From the NCBI RefSeq assembly GCF_900454535.1, contig NZ_UGSP01000001.1, forward strand, positions 1,485,501 through 1,549,500: 64,000 nt of DNA, in the 5' to 3' direction. Numbering within the stretch: position 1 is the first letter of the stretch; each line of letters begins with the position of its first letter. This DNA comes from Avibacterium avium (lineage in GTDB: Bacteria > Pseudomonadota > Gammaproteobacteria > Enterobacterales > Pasteurellaceae). Of the stretch, positions 10,203 through 19,157 are shown one piece after another. Made by a program: the position numbers and the translations under genes. The notes under the pieces are model-generated. The model saw nothing but the letters and a program-made list of their open reading frames with translations. It was not told where the DNA came from and made no database searches.

Positions 10203-11153
10203 TTAACTCACTTCCTTGAACGCAATCATTTCATTTTGGCTGAAATCTGTTTGCTCATCTTCATCTTGGAATAATGGGGTAGTAGGCAGATCTTGTTTAT
10301 CAAAAGCAATATCCCCTTCCACGCCGTCTAGGTTTTGTCCGCGTTGAATATCTTTGAAATTAAACAAATTTTTATCGCATAGGTGCGAAGGCACAATATT
10401 CTGCATTGCGCTGAACATTGTTTCAATGCGCCCCGGATATTGGCGATCCCAAGTTTGTAACATTTCTTTTACTACTTGGCGTTGCAAGTTAGGTTGCGAA
10501 CCGCATAGATTACAAGGAATGATCGGGAATTGTTTGGCGATAGAATATTTTTCAATGTCCTTTTCTTTGCAATAAGCCAACGGACGAATCACAATTTGCT
10601 TGCCGTCATCACTGATCAGTTTTGGTGGCATTGATTTCAGCTTGCCGCCGTAGAACATATTGAGAAATAAGGTTTCCAACATATCATCACGATGATGCCC
10701 AAGGGCGATTTTGGTTGCGCCAAGTTCTGTGGCTGTGCGGTATAAAATCCCACGTCTTAAACGAGAACAAAGGGAACAGGTGGTTTTGCCCTCAGGAATT
10801 TTTTCTTTCACAATACCGTAAGTATTTTCTTCCACGATTTTGTAATCCACGCCAATGCTTTCTAAATATTCAGGTAAGACGTGTTCAGGAAACCCCGGTT
10901 GTTTTTGATCTAAATTTACCGCCACAATATCAAAATGAATTGGTGCGTTAAGGCGTAAATTAAGCAAAATATCCAGCAACGTGTAGCTGTCTTTACCACC
11001 AGATAAACACACCATCACCTTATCGCCATCTTCAATCATATTAAAATCAGCAATCGCCGCGCCCACATTACGGCGTAGGCGTTTTTGTAACTTATTGAAA
11101 TTATAGATTTGTTTCTTTGTTTTTTCGTTTTGAGAAGTTAAATTTTCGCTCAT
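10203..11153 (-). CDS. ttcA: tRNA 2-thiocytidine(32) synthetase
   Basis: The 316-residue enzyme adds sulfur to C32 of certain tRNAs. It is ATP-dependent and uses an iron-sulfur cluster. The PP-loop SGGKDS is at residues 51-56. The cluster cysteines fit C126 and C129 (TTCSLCSRL) with a third in PCNLCGSQ (C217), which matches the E. coli pattern. The C-terminus is longer and acidic (EDEDEQTDF), which is not conserved in the family. The gene is single, with an A/T-rich 137-base gap to brnA downstream in coordinates. Confidence 0.95.
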   Translation of the reverse strand: MSENLTSQNEKTKKQIYNFNKLQKRLRRNVGAAIADFNMIEDGDKVMVCLSGGKDSYTLLDILLNLRLNAPIHFDIVAVNLDQKQPGFPEHVLPEYLESIGVDYKIVEENTYGIVKEKIPEGKTTCSLCSRLRRGILYRTATELGATKIALGHHRDDMLETLFLNMFYGGKLKSMPPKLISDDGKQIVIRPLAYCKEKDIEKYSIAKQFPIIPCNLCGSQPNLQRQVVKEMLQTWDRQYPGRIETMFSAMQNIVPSHLCDKNLFNFKDIQRGQNLDGVEGDIAFDKQDLPTTPLFQDEDEQTDFSQNEMIAFKEVS

Positions 11154-11290
11154 TGGGTTTATTATTCGGTTATATCAATTTAAAAAACTTGCGTATAGTA
11201 AGGGGTAATGGGATTTTTTCCAATAGGAATGTGCAGGATTAGGTCTTTTTAGGTAGCTTTGACCGCACTTTATTATGCGGCCATTGCTGA

Positions 11291-11608
11291 TTATACGGAA
11301 TGAATATGCTGGAGAAGCACTTCATTAATACGCGATTGCCAACCTTTCCCTGTGGCTTTAAAGGCCTCAATCACTTCAGGTGATAAGCGAATAGTGATAA
11401 TTTGTTTGGTTGGCGTTTTTTGTTTACCCCTTACTTTCGGTTTTATATGTCCTTGCTTTTCCATTTCTGCTTGATGTGCAAGCACCATATTGACAAAATC
11501 ATCAGGCATTGTTTCTTGTAATGATTTCATTTGTGTAAAGTCGCTTTGCTGTAATTCCCGGACTTCGCCTTCAGAATTAATCAGTGGTGTGTTTTTCTCT
11601 GTTTTCAT
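11291..11608 (-). CDS. BrnA-family antitoxin without adjacent toxin
   Basis: The chosen ATG at 11608 has a GGGAG ribosome site nine bases upstream and gives 105 residues; the longer frame adds 7. The C-terminal half carries the BrnA signature: a basic stretch near KPKVRGKQKTPTK, then a ribbon-helix-helix-like segment TIRLSPEVIEAFKATGKGW and QSRINEVLLQHI. BrnA antitoxins normally lie just downstream of a brnT toxin gene, bind the toxin and repress the operon. Here the upstream gene is ppnN, 29 bases away, so no toxin fits. A BrnT-like gene exists 16.7 kb to the right. It may be a retained solitary regulator or anti-addiction gene. Confidence 0.75.
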   Translation of the reverse strand: MKTEKNTPLINSEGEVRELQQSDFTQMKSLQETMPDDFVNMVLAHQAEMEKQGHIKPKVRGKQKTPTKQIITIRLSPEVIEAFKATGKGWQSRINEVLLQHIHSV

Positions 11609-11637
11609 ATTTTTTGATCTCCCTTGCATTTATTTAA

Positions 11638-13002
11638 TTATCGAATAATCTCATAACAAGGCTCATAAGCCTCGCCGTCTGGCAGTTTCATTCGGTGTTG
11701 GGTGATGAAATCTTGTAGCACGTTGTCCACTTTTTCCATTAAATCCTTATCCCCTTTGAGCTGGAATTTGCCTAGCTCAGCGATGCGATCTTGGGTATCA
11801 GGCTTAATGTTACCTGCCACAATGCCAGAGAACACACGGCGAAGATTGGCGGCAAGGCTTACTTTGCTTTGATTCATATGCAAATCTAAATTTGCCATAT
11901 TTTCGTGGGTTGGGATAAATGGCTGTTGGAATTCAGGATCAATTTTCAACGACCAATTAAAGCCATAAGAATCATTATTTTCATAGCGTAAATGACGAAT
12001 TTCTTCTATTGAAGATTTCATATGGCGCGCCACTGCCACAGGATCATCAATGATGATTTTATACAAGGATTGCGCTTCTTTCCCTAAGGTTTCGCCAATA
12101 AAGCGATCAATCGTGGCAAAATAATCCGCACTTTCTTTTGGCCCAGTTAAAATGAGTGGGATAGCTTGCGCTTGATTTTCTGGGTTGAGCTTAATTCCAA
12201 GGATATACAGTAATTCCTCAAATGTTCCAGGGCCACCAGGGAAGATAATAATGCCGTGTCCCATACGCACAAAGGCTTCAAGGCGTTTTTCAATGTCAGG
12301 CATAATGATCAGCTCATTAACAATTGGGTTAGGTGGCTCAGAAGCAATGATTGAAGGTTCGGTGATGCCAATAAAACGGCTGTTTTTATAGCGTTGGTTG
12401 GAATGACCAATTGCCGCGCCTTTCATCGGTGCTTCCATCACACCTGGCCCGCAGCCTGTGATGATATTTAATTCACGATGACCTAATTCTAACCCCACCG
12501 CGCGACAATATTGGTATTCAATTTGATTGATGGAATGACCTCCCCAGCACACCACCAAATTCGGCAATTCGCCCACAATCAAGGCTTTGGCATTACGCAA
12601 AATGGAAAACACTTGGTTGGTGATATGCACGCTGTCTTGAATATCGCAAGGATTAATCCGTTGGCTTAGCACATTCACGAACACAATATCACGTAGGACG
12701 GCAAAAAGGTGATATTGAATATTGCGGATAATATGCTGATCCACAAACGCACTTTCAGGGGGATTATATAATTTCAGCGTAATGCCGCGTTCTGTTGCCA
12801 CTAGCTCAATGTCAAAATCGGGATACTGGCTGAGCAATTTACGGCTATCGTCCGTTACCGCCCCAGAATTCAGCACCGCAAGCGAGCAGTTGCGATACAG
12901 CTGGTATAGCTCGCTTTTGGCTTGCTTGGTGAGCAATTCCACTTCAAGATGCGAGAGCTGTTCCATACTCCCACGGGGATTCACATAATGAATATTTGCC
13001 AT
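11638..13002 (-). CDS. ppnN: Pyrimidine/purine nucleotide 5'-monophosphate nucleosidase
   Basis: The 454-residue protein (E. coli YgdH/PpnN) hydrolyses nucleoside monophosphates to a base and ribose 5-phosphate, and in E. coli is activated by (p)ppGpp. The central LOG-type Rossmann domain holds [14 protein letters not shown] and [15 protein letters not shown], the motif that forms the nucleotide pocket. N- and C-terminal PpnN-specific regions are present, so this is the long form and not a short LOG protein. It ends 29 bases before brnA and starts 9 bases after queF in the direction of reading, giving a likely DUF2310-queF-ppnN-brnA operon. Confidence 0.94.
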   Translation of the reverse strand: MANIHYVNPRGSMEQLSHLEVELLTKQAKSELYQLYRNCSLAVLNSGAVTDDSRKLLSQYPDFDIELVATERGITLKLYNPPESAFVDQHIIRNIQYHLFAVLRDIVFVNVLSQRINPCDIQDSVHITNQVFSILRNAKALIVGELPNLVVCWGGHSINQIEYQYCRAVGLELGHRELNIITGCGPGVMEAPMKGAAIGHSNQRYKNSRFIGITEPSIIASEPPNPIVNELIIMPDIEKRLEAFVRMGHGIIIFPGGPGTFEELLYILGIKLNPENQAQAIPLILTGPKESADYFATIDRFIGETLGKEAQSLYKIIIDDPVAVARHMKSSIEEIRHLRYENNDSYGFNWSLKIDPEFQQPFIPTHENMANLDLHMNQSKVSLAANLRRVFSGIVAGNIKPDTQDRIAELGKFQLKGDKDLMEKVDNVLQDFITQHRMKLPDGEAYEPCYEIIR

Positions 13003-13011
13003 TGCGACCTC

Positions 13012-13851
13012 CTATTGTCTGGCTAAGCGCACATTGTGCGGCACGGTTTCAAAGTTCGAGCGGAACGGATTAATATCCAACCCACCGCGGCGTGTATAAC
13101 GGGCGTAAACGGTGAGCTTTTCTGGCTGAGCAAAACGCATTAGATCACAATAAATTCGCTCAACGCATTGTTCGTGAAATTCGTTATGCTGACGGAAAGA
13201 AACTAAATAGCGCAATAATTTCTCGCGGTCAATCCGTTTGCCTACATAATGAATTTGTAACGATCCCCAATCTGGCTGCTGGGTGATTAAACAATTTGAT
13301 TTAAGCAAATGGCTCACCAAATGTTCTTCCACCTGTTCTGCGTGCGTGCAATGTTCTAAATAATTGGGATTGAATTGATAATCTCGGATTTCAATATCCT
13401 GATCATCAATACAATCTCCTTGTAAAGAATCAATCAAAGTGCGGTGGTAATTTTGCAAAGAATTTAACCGCACTTTGACTTGCCCTTTGGCGCAATCAGC
13501 CAGATCTTGCAGCAAGATCTGTTGCACCTGCTCGAAACTGTCAAAATGGCTTTGATTAAAGCTGTTGAGATAAAGTTTAAAACTTTTAGATTCAATTAAA
13601 TTTTCACTGCGGAAATCAATTTCTACGTCCGCAATCGCCACTTGCGGCACGCCTTTGGGATTAAGCCAAGAGATTTCATAAGCCGTCCAAATATCTGCGC
13701 CAAAAGTAAAAGGCTGATTTTCCACAATCCCAAGCTGCGCGCGGTTTAATTGACGCGGCACGGCTTGCAATAAAGTGCGGTCGTAATGTTGTGCATATTT
13801 TGTTTCTTGCCCTAATTTTAAGGCGTGTAAACTTTCGTGGTTGTAATCCAT
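13012..13851 (-). CDS. queF: NADPH-dependent 7-cyano-7-deazaguanine reductase
   Basis: The 279-residue protein reduces preQ0 to preQ1 in queuosine synthesis. The ATG at 13851 ([14 protein letters not shown]) fits the E. coli N-terminus; the longer frame overlaps the upstream gene. The catalytic cysteine is in [15 protein letters not shown]. The signature [14 protein letters not shown], which binds NADPH and substrate, is intact, as is the end [16 protein letters not shown]. Length matches the bimodular proteobacterial form. It starts 8 bases after the DUF2310 stop. Two uptake signals facing each other lie inside the gene at about 13.44-13.48 kb. Confidence 0.96.
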   Translation of the reverse strand: MDYNHESLHALKLGQETKYAQHYDRTLLQAVPRQLNRAQLGIVENQPFTFGADIWTAYEISWLNPKGVPQVAIADVEIDFRSENLIESKSFKLYLNSFNQSHFDSFEQVQQILLQDLADCAKGQVKVRLNSLQNYHRTLIDSLQGDCIDDQDIEIRDYQFNPNYLEHCTHAEQVEEHLVSHLLKSNCLITQQPDWGSLQIHYVGKRIDREKLLRYLVSFRQHNEFHEQCVERIYCDLMRFAQPEKLTVYARYTRRGGLDINPFRSNFETVPHNVRLARQ

Positions 13852-13859
13852 ATTTTTCC

Positions 13860-14636
13860 TTATTGCCAGTGCCAAGAAAGGTTGGATACCAATCGGCACT
13901 GATCACATTTAAAATCAAACAGATCAAAGAGCGGTGTTTTTAATGCCCAATTTTTATGGCAGCTTGGGCAGCGGCGTTGTTGTTCTGCGGTCAAACTTTC
14001 GCCACCAATGCGGTATAAATAATAGTAAGTTGGAATGCCGGTGTGTTGTTCAATTTCTTGGCATAAGGCATAACCGTGTTTGGATAAATTGCTGTGCAGA
14101 TCAGAAATCTCACTAAGTGCTTTGCTTTCTAGGGCTGTGCCGTTCATTTGTAACTGATCGCAAGCCTGCCAATTTTCTTGCCATTTGATGAGATCTAAAC
14201 TCAAGTGCGGTGCATTTTTGAAAAATTTATACAGTGGAATAGGCAAGTTATCATCGCCACTGTGCAACGGTGAGCAAGATTGTAAATAGGTGGTGTAAAG
14301 CACTTGCCAGCTTGGACGCTCGCCTTGATGAGTGAGATCAGAATTTAGGTCATCAGCAATCACTTGAAAACTATCAAAATTTATCCCCGCACTTTGTGCC
14401 ACATCTAAGGCATTTTGCACCGCTGAATTATTAAATTCGGGCAGCAGGCTTTGTTGTTCGGGGCAAACCACACGCACGGCAATGCCTTGCTGGTGTTCTA
14501 ATTCAGCGTGAAAAAGGGGAATTTCTCGCCCAAGAATTTGCCCGTTATAACGCCATTGTTCAATCACTTGATTAATCAATGGGTAAACCGCATTGTTGGG
14601 TTCAGTAAGGGTAAAAAAAGCTTCAATTAAATACAT
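13860..14636 (-). CDS. DUF2310 zinc-ribbon protein, unknown function
   Basis: The 258-residue protein matches the DUF2310 family, described as zinc-ribbon-containing and possibly nucleic-acid binding. The C-terminus has two CxxC pairs, RCPSCHKNW and FKCDQCRLV, that would hold one zinc; the rest has no motif I recognise. It has no signal peptide or membrane segment, so it should be cytoplasmic. It is the first gene of the run with queF and ppnN. In E. coli the position between queF and yqcC holds syd, which is absent here. No function can be assigned beyond possible RNA or DNA binding. Confidence 0.8.
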   Translation of the reverse strand: MYLIEAFFTLTEPNNAVYPLINQVIEQWRYNGQILGREIPLFHAELEHQQGIAVRVVCPEQQSLLPEFNNSAVQNALDVAQSAGINFDSFQVIADDLNSDLTHQGERPSWQVLYTTYLQSCSPLHSGDDNLPIPLYKFFKNAPHLSLDLIKWQENWQACDQLQMNGTALESKALSEISDLHSNLSKHGYALCQEIEQHTGIPTYYYLYRIGGESLTAEQQRRCPSCHKNWALKTPLFDLFDFKCDQCRLVSNLSWHWQ

Positions 14637-14776
14637 TCTCTGCCTTAATTTATAGGAAAGCGATTGCGTTTTTTCGCACTTGGCTTTGTGGTATCATAAC
14701 GCCTTTGTTTCTGCACTAAAGGTGAACGCCACATTTTAGGCAGAATAAGATGAGAAAGCAAATTAAGGAATCCACA

Positions 14777-15109
14777 ATGCGTGAACAAACAAAATATCAG
14801 TTACAACAGTTACAAAAAGCAATGGAAGAATTAGCCCTTTGGCAAGCCGTTGCACCGGAAGCGGCAGCATTTGACAGCGTTGAACCGTTTTGTATCGACA
14901 CAATGAATGCGCACGAATGGTTGCAATGGGTGTTTATTCCGAGAATGTATGCCATTATTGAAAGCAACGAACCGTTACCGCACAAAATGGCGATTGTGCC
15001 TTATATTGAAGAAGCCTTAAAAGAAAAGGATATTGTGGAAGTGCAACGCTTAATTGAGCCGTTGAAAGATATCGAAGAAATTTGCAACGCTCAAAATGAT
15101 CGCACTTAA
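14777..15109 (+). CDS. yqcC: YqcC family protein
   Basis: The ATG at 14777 follows an AAGGA ribosome site by six bases and gives 110 residues; an upstream ATG at 14750 has no such site. The family (DUF446) is a small all-helical protein of unknown role. Conserved strings FCIDTMNAHEWLQWVFIPRM and PLPHKMAIVPYIEEAL match E. coli YqcC. It overlaps truC by 14 bases, so the two are translationally coupled, as the pair is in E. coli. A role linked to TruC or tRNA modification is only an inference from this coupling. Confidence 0.88.
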   Translation: MREQTKYQLQQLQKAMEELALWQAVAPEAAAFDSVEPFCIDTMNAHEWLQWVFIPRMYAIIESNEPLPHKMAIVPYIEEALKEKDIVEVQRLIEPLKDIEEICNAQNDRT

Positions 15110-15824
15110 TATTCTTTATCAAGATGAATATTTGGTGGCGGTGAATAAGCCAGCGGGAATGTTGGTGCATCGTAGCTGGCTTGATCGCCACGAAACCCAA
15201 TTTGTGATGCAAACTTTGCGTGATCAAATCGGGCAGCACGTTTTTCCTATTCATCGTTTAGATCGCCCGACATCTGGCGTGTTGCTGTTTGCTTTGAATG
15301 GGGAAATTGCCAAATTGCTGTGCGAACAATTTGAACAAAAGCAGGTGGAAAAAAGCTATTTGGCGGTGGTGCGTGGCTATCTCAAAGAACAGGGTAGGAT
15401 TGATTATCCGCTGAAAGTTCAACTAGATAAAATTGCCGATAAATTTGCTCAGCAAGATAAAGCACCGCAAGAGGCGATCACAGATTATGAAGGCTTAAAA
15501 ACAGTGGAAATGCCTTATGGGGTAGGGCGTTATCAAACCAGCCGTTATTCTTTGGTTAGGCTCATTCCACATACGGGCAGAAAACATCAGTTACGTCGTC
15601 ACTTAAAGCATATTTTTCACCCTATTTTAGGGGATACACAATATGGCGATTTACATCAAAACCGTGCCTTAACCGAACATACCGGTGTGCAACGGCTAAT
15701 GTTACACGCAGAAACACTTGCGTTTATCCATCCCATAACAAAAAATCGGTTAAAAATCACCGCACCTTTAGATGAACAATGGCAATGCTTATTCGATGCG
15801 TTTTCTTGGAATGGGGTAGCGTAA
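15096..15824 (+). CDS. truC: tRNA pseudouridine(65) synthase
   Basis: The 242-residue RluA-family enzyme makes pseudouridine 65 in tRNA-Ile and tRNA-Asp. The catalytic aspartate is in HRLDRPTSGVLLFAL, followed by VEKSYLAVVRGY and the RNA-binding motif HTGRKHQLRRHLKH. The N-terminus LYQDEYLVAVNKPAGMLVHRS is typical of TruC and differs from the other RluA-like gene at 5.0 kb. It overlaps yqcC by 14 bases. The syntenic group ppnN-queF-yqcC-truC is shared with E. coli. Confidence 0.93.
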   Translation: MIALNILYQDEYLVAVNKPAGMLVHRSWLDRHETQFVMQTLRDQIGQHVFPIHRLDRPTSGVLLFALNGEIAKLLCEQFEQKQVEKSYLAVVRGYLKEQGRIDYPLKVQLDKIADKFAQQDKAPQEAITDYEGLKTVEMPYGVGRYQTSRYSLVRLIPHTGRKHQLRRHLKHIFHPILGDTQYGDLHQNRALTEHTGVQRLMLHAETLAFIHPITKNRLKITAPLDEQWQCLFDAFSWNGVA

Positions 15825-15909
15825 ACGTGCAAAAAGAAAAGATGAAACATCAAATGCGTAAAAATACGAGAAATTTTCTAGGAATGTCAAAGTGCGGTGT
15901 TTTTTTCGT

Positions 15910-15938
15910 TTGTTTTTTGGTTAAAGCTCTTGTATAAT
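15910..15938 (+). promoter_or_regulatory. Sigma-70 promoter of rplM-rpsI
   Basis: TTGTTT (15910-15915), a 17-base spacer and a perfect TATAAT (15933-15938) precede a leader of about 130 bases and then rplM. A good -10 and correct spacing suit a ribosomal protein operon. Confidence 0.65.
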
Positions 15939-15944
15939 CGCCCA

Positions 15945-16076
15945 ACCCTGTGAATGTGTTGGCTTTCCCACCACACATTATTTTATCGAGATCCACTCGA
16001 AGGGGTGCAGATTGAGATTCATGGTTGTGTTCTTTAGAACACTGGGTATTAATATTATTTTATTGGTAATTAATTA
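15945..16076 (+). promoter_or_regulatory. Leader of rplM, possible L13 autoregulatory region
   Basis: The untranslated leader contains a short perfect stem GTGTTC-TTTA-GAACAC (16027-16042) and upstream G-rich segments. In E. coli L13 represses its own mRNA by binding the leader. I infer the same here from the length and hairpin; the fold of the full leader was not computed. Confidence 0.4.
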
Positions 16077-16505
16077 ATGAAAACTTTTGTAGCAAAACCA
16101 GAAACGGTTAAACGCGACTGGTATGTAGTAGATGCGACAGGTAAAACTTTAGGTCGTTTAGCGACTGAATTAGCACGTCGCCTTCGTGGTAAACATAAAG
16201 CTGAATATACTCCACACGTTGATACAGGTGATTACATCATCGTTATCAATGCGGACAAAGTTGCCGTAACAGGTAAAAAAGAAAGCGATAAAATTTACTA
16301 CTGGCACACTGGCTATGTAGGTGGTATCAAACAAGCGACATTTAAAGAAATGATTGCTCGCCGTCCAGAAGCTGTGATTGAAATTGCGGTTAAAGGTATG
16401 TTGCCAAAAGGCCCATTAGGCCGTGCAATGTATCGTAAATTGAAAGTGTACGCTGGTCCTAACCACGAACACGCAGCACAACAACCACAAGTTTTAGATA
16501 TTTAA
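16077..16505 (+). CDS. rplM: 50S ribosomal protein L13
   Basis: The 142-residue protein of the large subunit is among the first to assemble on 23S rRNA. Characteristic strings are [33 protein letters not shown] and the basic signature [18 protein letters not shown]. Length equals E. coli L13. It is followed after 16 bases by rpsI, the universal L13-S9 pair. Codon use is strongly biased to the major codons, as in highly expressed genes. Confidence 0.98.
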   Translation: MKTFVAKPETVKRDWYVVDATGKTLGRLATELARRLRGKHKAEYTPHVDTGDYIIVINADKVAVTGKKESDKIYYWHTGYVGGIKQATFKEMIARRPEAVIEIAVKGMLPKGPLGRAMYRKLKVYAGPNHEHAAQQPQVLDI

Positions 16506-16521
16506 TCACGAGGTGAGAAAA

Positions 16522-16914
16522 ATGGCAGAGAATCAAAACTACGGCACAGGTCGCCGCAAAAGCTCTTCAGCTCGTGTATTTATCAAACCGGGCAGTGGTA
16601 AAATCACTATTAACCAACGCGAATTAGACGTTTATTTCGGTCGCGAAACTTCTCGTATGATCGTACGTCAACCATTAGAGTTGGTTGAATTAACTGATAA
16701 ATTAGACCTATACATCACAGTTAAAGGTGGTGGTATTTCTGGTCAAGCGGGTGCAATCCGTCACGGTATCACTCGTGCATTAATTGAATATGATGAAACA
16801 TTACGTCCAGCATTACGTGCAGCGGGCTTTGTTACTCGTGATGCTCGTCGCGTTGAACGTAAAAAAGTGGGTTTACACAAAGCACGTCGTCGCCCACAAT
16901 ACTCAAAACGTTAA
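16522..16914 (+). CDS. rpsI: 30S ribosomal protein S9
   Basis: The 130-residue small-subunit protein has the C-terminal tail that reaches the P-site tRNA (RRRPQYSKR). The ATG at 16522 follows a GAGGTG ribosome site; a further in-frame codon three positions earlier would cover that site and is rejected. Characteristic strings are [14 protein letters not shown] and [14 protein letters not shown]. It is the second gene of the rplM operon and is closed by a hairpin terminator. Confidence 0.98.
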   Translation: MAENQNYGTGRRKSSSARVFIKPGSGKITINQRELDVYFGRETSRMIVRQPLELVELTDKLDLYITVKGGGISGQAGAIRHGITRALIEYDETLRPALRAAGFVTRDARRVERKKVGLHKARRRPQYSKR

Positions 16915-16937
16915 TCGTTTCTTATTCAAATACAGTT

Positions 16938-16972
16938 CAAATGGCAAGTTTTTACTTGCCATTTTTCTTTTC
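16938..16972 (+). terminator. Terminator after rpsI
   Basis: AAATGGCAAG and CTTGCCATTT form a 10-bp stem around TTTTTA, followed by T-rich sequence. It is a standard rho-independent terminator 24 bases after the rpsI stop. Confidence 0.88.
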
Positions 16973-17136
16973 TAAATTTCTTAAATCAATTCTTTTCAAG
17001 AAAAAAATTCAATTTATAATCAATAAGATAGACTGGTATATGATAAATTTACTTAGCTATTTCCCTATAATTTATGGTAAAATATTCGCCTTTAATTTTA
17101 AATGATCGATAAGTAAAAGGTTAGCGGAGGAATAAA

Positions 17137-17775
17137 ATGAGTAGTGCAGCAAATAAACGTTCAATAATGACCCTTTTTTCCAATAAAGACGATATTTATT
17201 GCCATCAAGTTCGCATTGTTTTAGCGGAAAAAGGAGTTGCTTATGAAATGGAAGAAATTGAGCCAGGTTCTGTTTCAGAAGATTTAATGGAGTTAAACCC
17301 TTATGGCACATTGCCAACCTTGGTAGATCGTGATTTAGTGCTATTTAATTCTCGTATTATTATGGAATACCTTGATGAGCGCTTTCCACACCCGCCATTA
17401 ATGCCTGTTTATCCTGTATCGCGCGGTAAAAGCCGTTTATTAATGCTAAGAATTGAGCAGGATTGGTATTCTTTATTAAACCAAATTGAGCAAGGTGATG
17501 ACGCTGAAAAAGAGCAGGCTGCCAAACAATTAAAAGAAGAATTATTAGCCATTGCACCAATTTTCAACCAAACTCCTTATTTTATGAGCGAAGAGTTTAG
17601 CTTGGTAGATTGCTATATTGCGCCGTTATTATGGCGTATGCAAAAGCTCGGCATTCAATTTACCGGAGCAGGAAGCAAAGCCATAAAAAACTATATGGAG
17701 CGCGTGTACCAAAGAGATTCTTTCAAGCAATCCGTAGGCGAGGCTGCACCTAAGAACCTAATGGATGATAAATAA
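17137..17775 (+). CDS. sspA: Stringent starvation protein A
   Basis: The 212-residue protein has a glutathione-transferase fold but binds RNA polymerase and acts as a transcription factor in stationary phase and acid stress. The start ANKRSIMTLFSNKDDIY, the core HQVRIVLAEKGV, and the polymerase-contacting segment YLDERFPHPPLMPVYPVSRG are all close to E. coli SspA. The position after rplM-rpsI and before sspB is conserved in gammaproteobacteria. Ribosome site AGCGGAGG lies just before the ATG. A TATAAT at 17066-17071 may be its -10, but no good -35 is seen. Confidence 0.96.
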   Translation: MSSAANKRSIMTLFSNKDDIYCHQVRIVLAEKGVAYEMEEIEPGSVSEDLMELNPYGTLPTLVDRDLVLFNSRIIMEYLDERFPHPPLMPVYPVSRGKSRLLMLRIEQDWYSLLNQIEQGDDAEKEQAAKQLKEELLAIAPIFNQTPYFMSEEFSLVDCYIAPLLWRMQKLGIQFTGAGSKAIKNYMERVYQRDSFKQSVGEAAPKNLMDDK

Positions 17776-17787
17776 AAGAGAGTAGTT

Positions 17788-18249
17788 ATGGAACGTAAAT
17801 TCTCACCGAAACGCCCTTATGTTTTAAGAGCTTATTATGATTGGTTGATAGACAATGATTGCACGCCGTACTTGGCTGTTGATGCCACTTATGCTGGCGT
17901 GAAAGTGCCTGTTGAATATGTGAAAGATGGGCAGATTGTGCTGAATATTTCAATGAATGCAACAGGAAACTTGCAATTAACCAATGATTTCGTTCAATTT
18001 AATGCACGTTTCCAAGGTGTACCGCAAGAAATCTTTATTCCTATGGGCGCGTTAATTGCACTTTATGCAAGAGAAAGCGGCGATGGCATTATGTTTGAAC
18101 CAGAAGAGTTCGAAGATGATCTTGCTATTCAACAAGATGAAATTAAAGATGAACAGCCGTTAAGCTTTGTTGAAGCCGTAGATAAACCTGAAACAACAGA
18201 AAAACCATCGAGTAAGAAGTCTTCTCCAAAATTACGTTTTGTTGATTAA
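17788..18249 (+). CDS. sspB: ClpXP adaptor SspB
   Basis: The 153-residue protein delivers ssrA-tagged peptides to the ClpXP protease. The folded substrate-binding domain covers about residues 1-110 (RPYVLRAYYDWLIDN, VQFNARFQGVPQEIFIPM). A flexible linker rich in E, K, S and P follows and ends in LRFVD, which corresponds to the ClpX-binding tail (LRVVK in E. coli). It follows sspA by 12 bases. A strong hairpin closes the operon. Confidence 0.95.
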   Translation: MERKFSPKRPYVLRAYYDWLIDNDCTPYLAVDATYAGVKVPVEYVKDGQIVLNISMNATGNLQLTNDFVQFNARFQGVPQEIFIPMGALIALYARESGDGIMFEPEEFEDDLAIQQDEIKDEQPLSFVEAVDKPETTEKPSSKKSSPKLRFVD

Positions 18250-18273
18250 TTATTTGCAGCATTTAATTCCTTT

Positions 18274-18313
18274 TAAGCGCCTGTGCTAAACAAATAGTGC
18301 AGGCGCTTTTTAT
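18274..18313 (+). terminator. Terminator after sspB
   Basis: AAGCGCCTG and CAGGCGCTT pair with a few extra bases inside, followed by a T run. It closes the sspA-sspB unit. Confidence 0.85.
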
Positions 18314-18647
18314 ATTCCTTTATTCAAATAAAATCCTTATTTTTCTCATTTTTACCAATTTTCGCGAGTTATTTTTGTAACGTTGTAACAAATTGGCAGA
18401 CCAGGCTTTTCTTATTTTTTTAAGACTCAAATCTTAAAGATTTCTTAAATCTCACTAATATTTATTTTGTATCCATTGCGAAAATCAATTTAAATGATCT
18501 CATCATCATAAATCTACTGAAAAGATATTTCATATAAAGAATAACCGAAGAACAGATTCCAAGATGCAACACTAAAAAACGCCATAAAGATATGCTGTAG
18601 GATATGACAAAAAAGAGCGGTGCAAAAGTTACTTTTATATTTATCTT

Positions 18648-18675
18648 ATTTAACATAATATACATTATGCGAAAT
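18648..18675 (-). other. dif: dif site for XerC/XerD chromosome dimer resolution
   Basis: Read on the minus strand, the 28 bases are the XerC arm ATTTCGCATAA, the central region TGTATA and the XerD arm TTATGTTAAAT. The central region and XerD arm are identical to E. coli dif, and the XerC arm differs only in its outer bases, as it does in Haemophilus. At dif, XerC and XerD, activated by FtsK, resolve chromosome dimers, so the site marks the terminus. Gene orientation on both sides points towards it, which supports the call. I see no second dif copy or integrated element here. Confidence 0.93.
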
Positions 18676-18720
18676 CAGTTATCAGGTTAGCAAAAACTAC
18701 GGATCAATAAAATCACAGAC

Positions 18721-18729
18721 TTATACACA
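18721..18729 (+). promoter_or_regulatory. Single DnaA-box match near dif
   Basis: TTATACACA fits the R-box consensus TTATNCACA exactly and lies 46 bases from dif. One box with no partners cannot make an origin, so its role is unclear and it may be chance. Confidence 0.3.
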
Positions 18730-19072
18730 GATCATTTTTACTAGTTAAACAAGGTAAAATTAAGGTTTTTGACCACGCTGTAACGCTTAGGTTTTATGAG
18801 TTACGCACTGTCAATGATGAAATGTAAAGAAAAATTAAAGAATGATGTAGATAAATATGGCAGTCAAAATAAAGCTAGATAAAAACCTAGCCTTGCCTAA
18901 TTGAAGTAAAAATCAATGGAATAACATCTATAATTTTCCTGATGATTTTACTTGCCTGCTATTTTTAAGAACTTAAGAACAATGACTGGAATAAGCCTAG
19001 TTAATCTATTTAATGATTTTCCGATTTTTAGCCTTACTTTATTAATGCTAAATGATTGCGCTACGCGAAAAA

Positions 19073-19110
19073 TAAAAAAATCGAGCAGTTAGATTGCTCG
19101 ATTTTTTATT
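19073..19110. terminator. Terminator of sbcB
   Basis: AAAAAATCGAGCA and TGCTCGATTTTTT form a perfect stem around a short loop. On the minus strand it follows the sbcB stop by about 50 bases and is followed by a T run; it could also work on the plus strand. Confidence 0.85.
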
Positions 19111-19157
19111 TTACGCAATTTAGCAAAATTCAATCAGATTGTTACAGCATCACAAGT

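Larger units (their letters stand above)
18314..19072. other. Gene-free A/T-rich stretch at the replication terminus
   Basis: About 760 bases between sspB and sbcB carry no believable gene; the small open frames have no ribosome site and no family likeness. It holds the dif site at 18648-18675, one exact DnaA box TTATACACA at 18721-18729, and a degenerate palindrome GTAACGTTGTAAC at 18377-18389 that resembles matS with two changes. Nothing else is recognisable. Confidence 0.7.

Noticed and set aside
18462..18665. A 67-codon minus-strand open frame in the sspB-sbcB gap, overlapping dif
   Set aside because: It has no ribosome site and no family likeness, and its sequence is A/T-driven; it covers the dif site.
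18721..18729. Replication origin suggested by a DnaA box
   Set aside because: There is only one box, with no box cluster, no dnaA, gidA or mioC neighbours, and dif lies beside it, so this is the terminus side.
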